Below, piece by piece: positions 56,425 through 64,000 of a stretch of 64,000 bases of DNA; within the stretch, counting starts at the first letter, position 1, and each line of letters begins with the position of its first letter. The notes below the pieces were generated by a model. That model was not told the origin of the DNA. It did not search any database and saw nothing but the letters and a program-made list of their open reading frames with translations. The stretch lies in the NCBI RefSeq assembly GCF_040256395.1, contig NZ_CP158299.1, forward strand, positions 1,207,501-1,271,500, written 5' to 3'. The position numbers and the translations under genes are program-made. Source of the stretch: Deinococcus sonorensis KR-87. GTDB lineage: Bacteria > Deinococcota > Deinococci > Deinococcales > Deinococcaceae.

Positions 56425-58509
56425 TCAGGCCAGGGTGGTTTTCCAGTGGCTGGCGGTCAGCTGGGCACCCGGCAGGTCCGGCGCGCAGCTGACCAGCACG
56501 CTGCCGTCGGTCTGGGGCAGCGTGAGCCAGCAGCAGCCGGCCACCATCAGGGTCAGCTGCTGGGCGTTCAGCTCGGCGGCCTGCTGGGTCAGCCAGGCCA
56601 GCCGCAGCACGTCGGCCTCACAGTCGTTGGCGCTGGTCCAGTGACGGGTGAGCGGCGCGCTCTCCGGCTGCAGGTCGCCCTGCGTCACCTGCCCGTCCAC
56701 CACCAGCCACGCGCGGCCCGGCAGCGCCATCGGCGTGGGCGCGATGCCGCCCAGCCCGAACGGATCCGGGGCCGCCGGCGCGGACGGAGCCGCCGCCATC
56801 AGCGCGGCCAGCCCGGACAGCGGGGCGGGCGGCTCGGTGCTGAGCAGCGCGCTGCTGGACCCCAGCGACGGCCCGTCGGTGTCGAACACGTCCAGCAGGC
56901 CTTCCAGCGCGTCGGCGCCAAAAGCCGAGGTGACCTCGCGCGCGGCCTGGAATTCGGCCTGCGCCTCGCTCAGCAGCGCCTCGGCCTGCACCAGCGTCTC
57001 CAGGTAGCGCTCGCGCGCGTCGTTGGACAGGGTGCCCAGGTGCCGCTGGGCCCGCAGCACGTCGGCCAGCCGGCCCAGCTTCTGGGTGGTCTCGCCGGCC
57101 AGGTGGCGGTAGCGGTCGTAGTCGCGCATCACCGTGTCAGCGCGTCGGTCCATGTCCTCGCGCTGCTGGGCGGCCTCGCCCATGCGCCGCTCCAGCACTG
57201 CCCACAGCGGCTCCAGCGCCACGGTCTGTCCACTCGCCAGCCGCTGACGAACGTCCTGCAGCATCGGGGTCAGGTCGCTCATGGCGCCCGGCACCTCGCG
57301 GGCGGCCCGCTCCAGCTCAAAGCTCTCGCGCTGCTGGGCCAGCACCAGCTCGGCGGTGTCGTTCTGCATCACGCTGGTGGCGCGGCCCTCCAGCACCTGC
57401 ACCTGCTGGGCCAGCTGCGAGAGCTCGTCGCTGGCCAGCCCGCCGCCCTGAATGGTGGCCTGCGCCAGCGCGTACGCCTGACGGGCCGATCGGACCGACG
57501 CGTCGTCCGGCAGGCGCGACAGCCGCTCACCCAGCGTGTGCAGGACGGCGCGCTGATCGTTCAGCAGCCGCTGCTGCGCCTCAGTGAGGCGGGCGCGCCA
57601 GTTCTGCAGCACCGTCTCGCCCAGCAGCTGACCGCCCTCGGAACGGGCGCGCAGCAGCTGCACCTCGCCGTCCAGCGCCACGTCGGTCCGCAGCAGCGTC
57701 TGGAACTCGCGGGTCAGGTCCTGCAGGGTGCGCGCCTCGTGCTCGCGCTCCATGCTCTGCACGCGCGCCTGCGCTTCCGGCGGCAGCAGCGAGTAGTCGA
57801 AGGTCTGCGCCTCGTCCGGCCCGCTCTCGGCGGTCTTGCCGAGGTGCTGCACCACCGACGACTCCACCTGCTTGCGCAGGTCCAGGCTCAGGCCCAGCGC
57901 GCGCTCCAGCTCGGCCGGCAGCAGGGTGCGCTGCTCCTGTGCCTCGTCAATCTGCTTGATCAGCGTGTCGAGGCGGCGGATCTTGGGACCGCCCACCCCG
58001 CCCAGACGGGCGAAGGAGGCCTTCAGCTCCGACAGGTCGCGGCCCTGGGTGACCAGCTCCTCCGAGAGCCGGCGTTCCAGCGCCTCGATCAGCTCGGCGC
58101 CCTCGCGCAGCAGCGCCTCCGGATCGCGCCCGGCGGCCGCCTCCTGCTTGGCCACGCCCAGCAGCGCCCGCAGCCGCTGCGTCTGGGGCCAGTCGAAGTA
58201 CAGCGCGAACCGCCGCGCCTGGTCTTCCAGCGTCAGGATCTGGGTGTTGGCCCCGGCCCCGCCGCCCGCCGGGTCGGTGCCGTGCTCCAGGGCGTCCAGC
58301 ACCTCCTGGACCCGGCGCTTGGCCAGCGCGGCCGGCACGCTCAGCTGCAGCCGGCGGTAGACGTCACGCTTCAGGATGTCGGCCAGCAGGGCGTTGTCCA
58401 GCTGGGCCAGCGTGGTGTGCCGCTCGCGGGCGGCGTCCGAGAGAATGCGTTCCAGGGCCTTGGGCGAGATCAGGTCGCCCAGCGTGCGGGTGGCGGTGCG
58501 GTAGAGCAT
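56425..58509 (-). CDS. Large coiled-coil protein of unknown function, possible Roadblock-like C-terminus
   Basis: The 694-residue protein is mostly helical with long coiled-coil stretches (about 110-540, for example ELIEALERRLSEELVTQGRDLSELKASF and AAQQREDMDRRADTVMRDYDRY). It has no signal peptide or membrane segment. After an Ala/Pro-rich linker (about 555-605) comes a small domain: AWLVVDGQVTQGDL, a helix DCEADVLRLAWLTQQAAEL, then strands QLTLMVAGCCWLTLPQ and GSVLVSCAPD. That order resembles Roadblock/LC7, which is an inference. It lies three bases after the membrane protein gene, so the two are in one operon. Confidence 0.75.
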   Translation of the reverse strand: MLYRTATRTLGDLISPKALERILSDAARERHTTLAQLDNALLADILKRDVYRRLQLSVPAALAKRRVQEVLDALEHGTDPAGGGAGANTQILTLEDQARRFALYFDWPQTQRLRALLGVAKQEAAAGRDPEALLREGAELIEALERRLSEELVTQGRDLSELKASFARLGGVGGPKIRRLDTLIKQIDEAQEQRTLLPAELERALGLSLDLRKQVESSVVQHLGKTAESGPDEAQTFDYSLLPPEAQARVQSMEREHEARTLQDLTREFQTLLRTDVALDGEVQLLRARSEGGQLLGETVLQNWRARLTEAQQRLLNDQRAVLHTLGERLSRLPDDASVRSARQAYALAQATIQGGGLASDELSQLAQQVQVLEGRATSVMQNDTAELVLAQQRESFELERAAREVPGAMSDLTPMLQDVRQRLASGQTVALEPLWAVLERRMGEAAQQREDMDRRADTVMRDYDRYRHLAGETTQKLGRLADVLRAQRHLGTLSNDARERYLETLVQAEALLSEAQAEFQAAREVTSAFGADALEGLLDVFDTDGPSLGSSSALLSTEPPAPLSGLAALMAAAPSAPAAPDPFGLGGIAPTPMALPGRAWLVVDGQVTQGDLQPESAPLTRHWTSANDCEADVLRLAWLTQQAAELNAQQLTLMVAGCCWLTLPQTDGSVLVSCAPDLPGAQLTASHWKTTLA

Positions 58510-58512
58510 GGG

Positions 58513-60162
58513 TTACAGCTCCTCGTCCCATTCCAGGGCCGGCTGCGCCTCGCTGCGGCTGGCGCTGCTGCTGCCCAGCAGACCGAACTGCCGGCACAGA
58601 CCGCGGAAGCCGTAGCTGGTGAGCCCGATGGCCGCCAGCACCAGCAGCGCCAGCAGCGGCAGCCCCCAGGCGCCCTGGTACAGGCTCAGGTTGCTGAGTG
58701 GCCGCAGGCCCACCAGTCCGGTCAGGTCGCCCAGCCAGCCGAGCAGGCCGCCCAGGCCCTCCAGCAGCGTGGGCAGGAACAGCAGCAGCACGCCCAGCGA
58801 GATGGCCCGCCAGTAGGTGTTGCGGCCACCGAAGGCCAGGTTCAGCAGGTACAGCGGATAGAAGGCCAGCAGGCCCAGCAGCAGGAACAGCAGCGGCCGC
58901 ACCGGCGCGCCCAGCGCCTGCGCCGACGCGCTGCTCAGGGCGTCCAGGGTGCTGGTCGGCTGATCGGTCAGGCTGCCCTCCAGGCCGGCGAACTGACCGA
59001 TCAGCGCCTGCACCTCCGCCGGTCGCAGACCGTTCTGGTTCTGGGCGTGCACCAGCGCGGCGGCGAAGGCAGTGTAGCGGGGGGTGCTGCGCAGCTCGGG
59101 CGGCGCGGCATTGAGCGCCTGCCCGGCCTGCATCAGGGCGGTGCGGGCCAGCGGGGTGTCGGCGTGACCGGCGGCCACCAGGGCGCGCCCCAGGCCGGCG
59201 TACACCGCGTCGGACGCGCCGCTCTCACTCGGCAGCGTCTCCGGGGGCGTGCTGACCGGCGCGGCGTCGGGCACCGGCGTGACCGGTTCGGAGGTGCTGG
59301 GCGTCACGGCAGGGGAGACAGCAGGCACCACGGCGGGGGCGGCTTTGGTTGTGGTGGCCGGCTTGACCGGAGCCACGGCGGTGGGGGTGCTGGCCGGCGG
59401 ACGCAGGCTCTGCTGCACCGCCTGCACCAGCCGCGTGCTGCCCGCCTTGAGGCTGACTAGGGTGGTGCCGAGCGCGGCGTCGTCGTGGCCAGTCAGCTCG
59501 CGCAGGGCCGCGCCGAACTGCGACACCTGCAGCGGCGCCACCTCCGGCGCGTCCTGGATCACCGTGAACCAGCTGGTGGCGCGGGCCAGCGTCAGGTAGG
59601 TCTGAATCCGCTGCGCGTCGTTCTGCGGCACGCTGGCCTGCTTCAGGTTGGCCTGCACCCGGGTGGCCGCCGCCTGACGCAGCAGCCGGGCCGCCACGTC
59701 GGCGTGGCCGCCCTGGGCCGCCGCCAGAAAGCGGCTGCGACTCTGGCCCTGCAGGGCGAACTCGCTGGCCAGCAGTCCCAGCTGGGGCGCGGCATGGGTG
59801 GGGTCGCTGCTGAGCTGCTGCAGCGTCTGGTCGTGCAGCGCCTTGCGCATCAGGCCGCGCGCCTGCGTCACCTGCGCCTCCAGGTCGGCCGGGGAGCGGC
59901 CCAGCGCGGCCTGGGCCGCCTGGAGGCTGCGCTCCAGACCACTGCGGATCAGGTCGCTGCTGAGGGTGGGGCGCAGCAGCGCAAAGGCGCTCTGGGCCTC
60001 CTGCAGGGCCGGGAGGCTGGCGGCGCTTCCACTGGAGCGCACACTCACGGCCCGGTCCAGCGCGGCGGCCATCTGACGGTAGGCGGACAGCTGCTGGGCC
60101 GAGGCGCTGCCGAGCGTGCTCAGCAGCCCCAAGGCCAGTCCCACAGGAAGGGAGCGGTTCAT
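58513..60162 (-). CDS. Exported helical protein with C-terminal membrane domain, unknown function
   Basis: The 549-residue protein has a Sec signal peptide (1-22, ending ASAQ). A helical extracytoplasmic region follows (about 23-270, rich in Ala, Gln and Leu). Then come a Pro/Thr/Val-rich linker (about 270-325), another helical part (QALNAAPPELRSTPRYTAFAAALVHAQ), and three membrane segments near the C-terminus (VRPLLFLLLGLLAFYPLYLL; ISLGVLLLFLPTLLEGLGGLL; LPLLALLVLAAIGLTSYGF). A short acidic cytoplasmic or exterior tail follows. I do not recognise it. Its ATG overlaps the Roadblock gene stop by one base (TGATG), so the genes are translationally coupled. Confidence 0.78.
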   Translation of the reverse strand: MNRSLPVGLALGLLSTLGSASAQQLSAYRQMAAALDRAVSVRSSGSAASLPALQEAQSAFALLRPTLSSDLIRSGLERSLQAAQAALGRSPADLEAQVTQARGLMRKALHDQTLQQLSSDPTHAAPQLGLLASEFALQGQSRSRFLAAAQGGHADVAARLLRQAAATRVQANLKQASVPQNDAQRIQTYLTLARATSWFTVIQDAPEVAPLQVSQFGAALRELTGHDDAALGTTLVSLKAGSTRLVQAVQQSLRPPASTPTAVAPVKPATTTKAAPAVVPAVSPAVTPSTSEPVTPVPDAAPVSTPPETLPSESGASDAVYAGLGRALVAAGHADTPLARTALMQAGQALNAAPPELRSTPRYTAFAAALVHAQNQNGLRPAEVQALIGQFAGLEGSLTDQPTSTLDALSSASAQALGAPVRPLLFLLLGLLAFYPLYLLNLAFGGRNTYWRAISLGVLLLFLPTLLEGLGGLLGWLGDLTGLVGLRPLSNLSLYQGAWGLPLLALLVLAAIGLTSYGFRGLCRQFGLLGSSSASRSEAQPALEWDEEL

Positions 60163-60890
60163 CACGCGGTCTCCTGAATCTGCTTGAGTTCGGTCATCAG
60201 CCGGCCGATGTTGACGCCCTCGCCGGCCAGCACGGCCACACAGTGGCTGCCCAGCGGGCGCATACACACCTTGGTGCTGCCCAGATCGGCCGAGAGAATG
60301 TTCAGCGTGCGCTGACGGAACAGCAGCACCGTGGCGGCCACGATGCTGCCCAGCTGCGCCGCGTTCTTGGGGGCCAGGGCGCGCAGCACCTGACCGCTCT
60401 TGTCGCACAGCACCACGCCCACCACGCCCGGCTGACGCGCCAGGTCCGAGAGCAGGTCCTGCTGGCCGGCCGGCGACTTCAGGTCGTAGAGGCGCTCGTT
60501 GCCCTGAAAGGCGCTGTAATCCGGGTCGTCGAACTCGAAGTCGTCGGAACCGAGGTCCTCGGAACCGACGCTGACGGTGGCGGGGGTGGGCACCTGCTCC
60601 CAGTTCAGCGGCCCGTCCGGGTCCATGAACAGGGTGGGGGCCTTGGGATGCTCCATGGCCACCCGGCGGGCCAGGACCCGCAGTTCCCGGCTCGCCTGGG
60701 CCGGGGGCAGCACACTGGCCAACCGCGTCAGCAGCGGGCCGGACAGCACCCGCTGAATATCCTGGGCGGTGACCGTGTCGGGAGACAGGCGGGCGTCGCG
60801 CAGGGCGGCGCGCAGCATGGTATCGGCGGCGCGCTCACTCACCGCGCTCGACAGGGAATCAACAACCAGGAGGTAGACAGGGTTCGACAT
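60162..60890 (-). CDS. Roadblock/LC7-like domain protein
   Basis: The 242-residue protein has a helical N-terminal domain (1-90, ERAADTMLRAALRDARLSPDTV, MSNPVYLLVVDSL), an acidic linker (DLGSDDFEFDDPDYSAF) and a C-terminal Roadblock/LC7 domain (about 145-240). The last has LLSDLARQPGVVGVVLCDKSGQVL, a helix NAAQLGSIVAATVLLF, and strands NILSADLGSTKVCMRPLGSHCVAVLAGEGVNIGRL. Such domains act as dimeric partners of small GTPases (MglB-like) or as scaffold proteins. No MglA-type GTPase is nearby. A TATACT box (60903-60908) lies 12 bases before the ATG and heads the three-gene operon. Confidence 0.8.
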   Translation of the reverse strand: MSNPVYLLVVDSLSSAVSERAADTMLRAALRDARLSPDTVTAQDIQRVLSGPLLTRLASVLPPAQASRELRVLARRVAMEHPKAPTLFMDPDGPLNWEQVPTPATVSVGSEDLGSDDFEFDDPDYSAFQGNERLYDLKSPAGQQDLLSDLARQPGVVGVVLCDKSGQVLRALAPKNAAQLGSIVAATVLLFRQRTLNILSADLGSTKVCMRPLGSHCVAVLAGEGVNIGRLMTELKQIQETA

Positions 60891-60990
60891 GAGGCCGAGG
60901 CCAGTATAGGAGGGTGCGACTTACACTTTTGTTGCAGGTGTGACCCCCCGATTCCCGCTCCGCTGACAGGCATCCGGCGGCCCACTGATC

Positions 60991-60996
60991 TAGACT
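60991..60996 (+). promoter_or_regulatory. -10 box of leaderless Kbl/BioF-type gene
   Basis: TAGACT ends six bases before the ATG at 61003. Confidence 0.7.
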
Positions 60997-61002
60997 TCTG
61001 AC

Positions 61003-62205
61003 ATGACCACCCTCGCTCCCACCACCCTGCAGGGCCGCCTGAGTTCGGAACTCGGCCGGCTGCGCGACGCCGGTCTGTACATCCGCCCCCGCGTGCTGGA
61101 GGCGCCGCAGCGCGCCCGCACCCGGGTGGCCGGGCGCGAGGTGGTGAACCTCGCCAGCAACAACTACCTGGGCTTTGCCGATCACCCGTTCCTGAAGGAG
61201 CGCGCCGAGCGGTACCTGCGCGAGTGGGGTGCCGGGGCCGGGGCGGTGCGGACCATCGCCGGCACCCTGAGCATCCACGAGGACTTCGAGTCTCAGCTGG
61301 CCGAGTTCAAGCACACCGGTTCGGCGCTGGTGCTGCAGAGCGGCTTCACCACCAACCAGGGCGTGCTGGGCTCGCTGCTGCAGGAGGGTGACCTGGTGGT
61401 CAGCGACGAGCTGAACCACGCCAGCATCATCGACGGCCTGCGGCTGGCCAAGGCCACCAAGCGGGTGTTCAAGCACAAGGACATGCAGGACCTGCGCCGG
61501 GTGCTGGCCGAGAACCCCACCGACGGGCTGCGGCTGGTGGTGACGGACGGCGTGTTCAGCATGGACGGCGACATCGCGCCGCTGGATCAGATCGTGGCGA
61601 TTGCCCGCGAGTACGGGGCCGTGACGTACGTGGACGACGCGCACGGCAGCGGCGTGCTGGGCGAGCAGGGGCGCGGCACGGTGCACCATTTCGGCTTCCA
61701 GCACGCCGAGGACGTGATTCAGATCGGGACGCTCAGCAAGGCCTGGGGCGTGGTGGGCGGCTACGCGGCCGGGCCGCACGACCTGCGCGACCTGCTGATC
61801 AACCGGGCCCGGCCGTTCCTGTTCTCCACCGGGCACCCGCCGGCCGTGGTGGGCGCGCTGAGTGCCGCCATCGAACTGGTGCAGGCGGACCCCTCCTTCA
61901 TGGAGCGGCTGTGGGACAATACCCGGTACTTCAAGGCGGAGCTGCAGCGCCTGGGCTTCGACACCTTCGGCTCGGAGACGCCCATCACCCCGGTGATCTT
62001 CGGGGAGGCGGAGGCGGCCTTCGAGGCCAGCCGGCAGCTGCTGGAACGCGGTGTCTTCGCGGTGGGCCTGGGCTTCCCGACCGTGCCGCGCGGCCTGGCC
62101 CGCATCCGTAACATCGTGACGGCCGAGCACACCCGTGACGACCTGGACGCGGCGCTGGCCGCGTACCAGCAGGTGGGCCGGGACATGGGCGTGATCGGCG
62201 GCTAG
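61003..62205 (+). CDS. kbl: Glycine C-acetyltransferase/8-amino-7-oxononanoate synthase-like enzyme
   Basis: The 400-residue PLP enzyme belongs to the alpha-oxoamine synthase family. Motifs: VNLASNNYLGFADHP, GAGAVRTIAGTLSIHEDFE, the PLP ring-binding HASIIDGLRL, YVDDAHGSGVLGEQGRGTVHHFG and the Schiff-base lysine in TLSKAWGVVGGY. Kbl makes 2-amino-3-oxobutyrate from glycine and acetyl-CoA, while BioF uses pimeloyl-CoA and alanine. Full-length similarity and the GAGAVRT segment favour Kbl, but biotin genes cannot be excluded by sequence alone. No tdh is next to it. Confidence 0.88.
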   Translation: MTTLAPTTLQGRLSSELGRLRDAGLYIRPRVLEAPQRARTRVAGREVVNLASNNYLGFADHPFLKERAERYLREWGAGAGAVRTIAGTLSIHEDFESQLAEFKHTGSALVLQSGFTTNQGVLGSLLQEGDLVVSDELNHASIIDGLRLAKATKRVFKHKDMQDLRRVLAENPTDGLRLVVTDGVFSMDGDIAPLDQIVAIAREYGAVTYVDDAHGSGVLGEQGRGTVHHFGFQHAEDVIQIGTLSKAWGVVGGYAAGPHDLRDLLINRARPFLFSTGHPPAVVGALSAAIELVQADPSFMERLWDNTRYFKAELQRLGFDTFGSETPITPVIFGEAEAAFEASRQLLERGVFAVGLGFPTVPRGLARIRNIVTAEHTRDDLDAALAAYQQVGRDMGVIGG

Positions 62206-62237
62206 GCGCTAGGTCACGTTGCTCTATCCTGGCGGTT

Positions 62238-62597
62238 ATGGCCAGCCAGTATCAGTTCATCTGCCCCAGCTGCAGGTACGAGGCCGTCATATGTGGCGGA
62301 CGCGATTCCCTGATGTCAGGCGAGGCGCTGGTCACCATCGAGTGTTTCCGCTGCCGGGAGCTGACCGATGCGCGCCCCCTCTGGAACCCCGGCTGGATGG
62401 GGATGGAAGACGCATCGTGGTGGGAGCTCGCCCTGGAGCAAGTGCAGGCCCGTCTCTCGTGGCTGATCCCGCCCCGCTGCTCCACGAACCCGTGGCACCT
62501 CACGCGCCGCTGGCGCATGAACTGGGCGCGGAAGGGCCGTTGTCCCCGCTGCCGGACCTGGATGGAGGCGGGCGCGGTGATGCGTATCCTCGACTGA
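62238..62597 (+). CDS. Small cysteine-rich (zinc-ribbon) protein
   Basis: The 119-residue protein has three CxxC pairs: ICPSC (Cys9, Cys12), ECFRC (Cys36, Cys39) and CPRC near residue 101. The first two could form a zinc ribbon. The middle is Trp-rich (PLWNPGWMGMEDASWWELALEQVQARLSWL). I do not recognise the family. TATCCT (62225-62230) ends seven bases before the ATG. Confidence 0.7.
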   Translation: MASQYQFICPSCRYEAVICGGRDSLMSGEALVTIECFRCRELTDARPLWNPGWMGMEDASWWELALEQVQARLSWLIPPRCSTNPWHLTRRWRMNWARKGRCPRCRTWMEAGAVMRILD

Positions 62598-62646
62598 AGA
62601 GGAGCGGTCGGGTATCACCTGAAGGGTCACCTGGACGCCTTTGCGG

Positions 62647-62757
62647 GGTGTCGTCTGGCTGCACGTGGACTTTGAGCCGCCGCGGGAGGCCTTCTACCGG
62701 CGATGCGGGTTCCGGTTCACCGCGGCCGGGCTGCTGCGGCTGGGGCCACCCGGATAA
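62647..62757 (+). pseudogene. Remnant of a GNAT acetyltransferase C-terminus
   Basis: In this intergenic stretch one frame reads GVVWLHVDFEPPREAFYRRC and continues GFRFTAAGLLRLGPPG to TAA at 62755. This matches the end of GNAT acetyltransferases, where EAFYxRxGFRxTxAGL is the last conserved piece. A stop at 62620-62622 cuts it off from anything upstream and there is no start codon nearby. It appears to be a decayed fragment. Confidence 0.6.
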
Positions 62758-62825
62758 ATCTTTCCGCAAGCTCCACATGAGGTTGGGCGCAGCGCAACGG
62801 TGCCGGCCAGCGGTACGGTGGCCCC

Positions 62826-63545
62826 ATGACCGACGCAGCGCATCTGAGAATCGACAGCAAAGTCATGTTCATCACCGGGGCCAGCATGGGCATCGGGGCG
62901 GCCGTGGCGCGGCAGGCGGTGGGCAGCGGCTACAAGGTGGTGCTCACCGCCCGCAGCGAGGACAAACTGCGGGCGCTGCAGGAGGAACTGGGCGAGGAGA
63001 ACGCCCTGGTGCGGCGGGTGGACGTGACCCAATGGCCGGAGTTGACGGCGGCGGTGGACGCCACCCTGGAGCGCTTCGGACGGCTGGACGTGGCGCTGGC
63101 CAACGCCGGCTTCACAGCGGGCACCGGCAAGTACGCCAGCGGCGACCCCACCCCCGACGAGTGGCGCGAGATGATCCTGACCAACGTGCTGGGCGCGGCC
63201 CTGACAGCCCGGGCCACCCTGCCGGAGATCATCCGGACAAAGGGGCATTTTCTGCTGGTGGGCAGCGTGGCGGGCCGGGTGGCCAACCCCGGCCCCTACA
63301 GCGCCACCAAGTGGGCCGTGACCGGCATGGGCGACAGCATCCGCAAGGAGGTGAGTGGCCAGGGCGTGCGCGTGACGCTGATCGAACCGGGGCGGGTGGA
63401 CACCGACTTCTGGCGCAACGGCAAGCCGGACGCCGCCTTCCTGACCGATGACGATGTGGCGCGGGCGGTGATGTACGCGGTCAGCCAGCCGGAAGGGGTG
63501 GCCATTAACGAGCTGCTGATCCGGCCCACCACCCAGGAAGTCTGA
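62826..63545 (+). CDS. Short-chain dehydrogenase/reductase
   Basis: The 239-residue SDR has the NAD(P)-binding GASMGIG, the structural NAG in LANAGF, the catalytic Ser in LLVGSVAGR and the YSATK pair (Tyr and Lys). IEPGRVDTDF follows. It would oxidise or reduce an alcohol or ketone; the substrate is unknown. TACGGT (62814-62819) ends six bases before the ATG, giving a leaderless mRNA. The formamidase-like gene follows after 19 bases with its own -10 box. Confidence 0.92.
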   Translation: MTDAAHLRIDSKVMFITGASMGIGAAVARQAVGSGYKVVLTARSEDKLRALQEELGEENALVRRVDVTQWPELTAAVDATLERFGRLDVALANAGFTAGTGKYASGDPTPDEWREMILTNVLGAALTARATLPEIIRTKGHFLLVGSVAGRVANPGPYSATKWAVTGMGDSIRKEVSGQGVRVTLIEPGRVDTDFWRNGKPDAAFLTDDDVARAVMYAVSQPEGVAINELLIRPTTQEV

Positions 63546-63553
63546 GCCGCCGC

Positions 63554-63559
63554 TAGACT
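63554..63559 (+). promoter_or_regulatory. -10 box of the formamidase-like gene
   Basis: TAGACT ends five bases before the ATG at 63565. Confidence 0.65.
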
Positions 63560-63564
63560 GCCGC

Positions 63565-64000
63565 ATGCCGAGTCATCTGCTGAAGTCCGACCATATCCAT
63601 ACCGTCTGGGACGCCGCGCTGGAGCCGGCGTTGCGGGTGGAGGACGGCGCCACCGTCACCTTTCAGACGCTGGAGGCCAGTTACGGCAGCGTGGCCCGGC
63701 AGGTGCAGGCCGGGGCGGCGGGCGACCCGCTGCACGCGCTGGTCAGCGCCGATGCATACCCGGAGCGGCCCTCCACTGGCGGGCAGCGCGGCCACCCGCT
63801 GACCGGGCCGGTGTATGTGGAGGGCGCCCGGTCCGGAGACACCCTGGTGGTGGAACTGCTGGAGGTGCAGCCGGGCAGCTGGGGCTGGACCGGGGTGCGG
63901 CCGGGCGGCATCGGTCTGCTGGACCACGAGCTGAGTGCCAGCGGCGCGCTCGGCGCTCCCTATACCCACTTCTGGGACCTGCGCGGCGACCACACTGACT
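63565..64000 (+). CDS. Acetamidase/formamidase family protein (3' truncated)
   Basis: The frame from ATG 63565 stays open to the window end (145 codons) and reads MPSHLLKSDHIHTVWDAAL, later NVEG-like GPVYVEGARSGDTLVVELLEVQPGSWGWTGVRPGGIGLL. The N-terminal THxxWD-like start and the GPVYVEGAxxGDTLxVEI segment are hallmarks of the acetamidase/formamidase family, metal enzymes that release ammonia from short amides. The rest lies outside the window. Confidence 0.85.
   Translation, partial: MPSHLLKSDHIHTVWDAALEPALRVEDGATVTFQTLEASYGSVARQVQAGAAGDPLHALVSADAYPERPSTGGQRGHPLTGPVYVEGARSGDTLVVELLEVQPGSWGWTGVRPGGIGLLDHELSASGALGAPYTHFWDLRGDHTD

Noticed and set aside
56446..59460. A 1004-codon plus-strand frame opposite the coiled-coil and membrane genes.
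   Set aside because: Gln/Arg/His-rich shadow; the minus-strand genes have signal peptide, membrane segments, coiled coils and coupled starts.

Overview
The window looks like a chromosomal segment of a Deinococcus-type bacterium. It is GC-rich and almost fully coding. Many genes have a TANNNT -10 box ending only 5-9 bases before the start codon, so their mRNAs are probably leaderless. The gene content also fits Deinococcota: PRC-barrel/DUF2382 stress proteins, a short system I cytochrome c maturation operon, a large secreted pullulanase and acyl-CoA dehydrogenases next to etfBA. No insertion sequence, prophage, CRISPR array or rRNA gene is visible. No stretch over 300 bases lacks a gene; the longest gaps are about 270 bases and are described.

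Layout. 1-2.9 kb: end of a surface-glycan locus (dTDP-sugar reductase fragment, O-antigen ligase/polymerase-like protein and its partner). 3-4 kb: glycine-zipper stress protein and tRNA-Glu. 3.9-8.3 kb, minus strand: lpd, an S10 peptidase, ispH and a small protein. 8.4-15.6 kb: two acyl-CoA dehydrogenases, a 5'-nucleotidase-like lipoprotein, a DUF2568 membrane protein with an operator-like palindrome, and etfB-etfA, with etfA frameshifted. 15.7-24.3 kb: phospholipase A2-like lipoprotein, YkgJ-type protein, GAF-HD protein, APH kinase, EF-G paralogue, hydrolase and rRNA methyltransferase. 24.4-33.6 kb: pullulanase, beta-lactamase-fold protein, two DUF2382 stress proteins, nitrilase, HD-GYP protein and a K+ channel. 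33.8-39.7 kb: ccmC-D-E-F-G-H, a CcmI-cytochrome c fusion, and a Rieske protein. 40-42 kb: NPCBM lipoprotein and gmk. 43-48.4 kb: degenerate receiver protein and sucA-sucB. 48.6-54.2 kb: mnmA, GGDEF protein, fmt, def, cdaR and cdaA. 54.5-60.9 kb: an unknown protein, tsaE, and a three-gene operon of unknown function with Roadblock-like domains. 61-64 kb: Kbl/BioF-type enzyme, zinc-ribbon protein, SDR, and a formamidase cut by the window edge.

How the genes connect. lpd, sucA and sucB together can supply the 2-oxoglutarate dehydrogenase complex. The two acyl-CoA dehydrogenases would pass electrons to EtfAB, so the etfA frameshift matters. cdaA-cdaR make and regulate c-di-AMP and run into def-fmt. 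GGDEF and HD-GYP proteins point to c-di-GMP signalling. The strongest candidates for undescribed biology are the 56.4-60.9 kb operon and the unknown 54.5 kb gene, which shares a mirrored promoter motif with cdaA.
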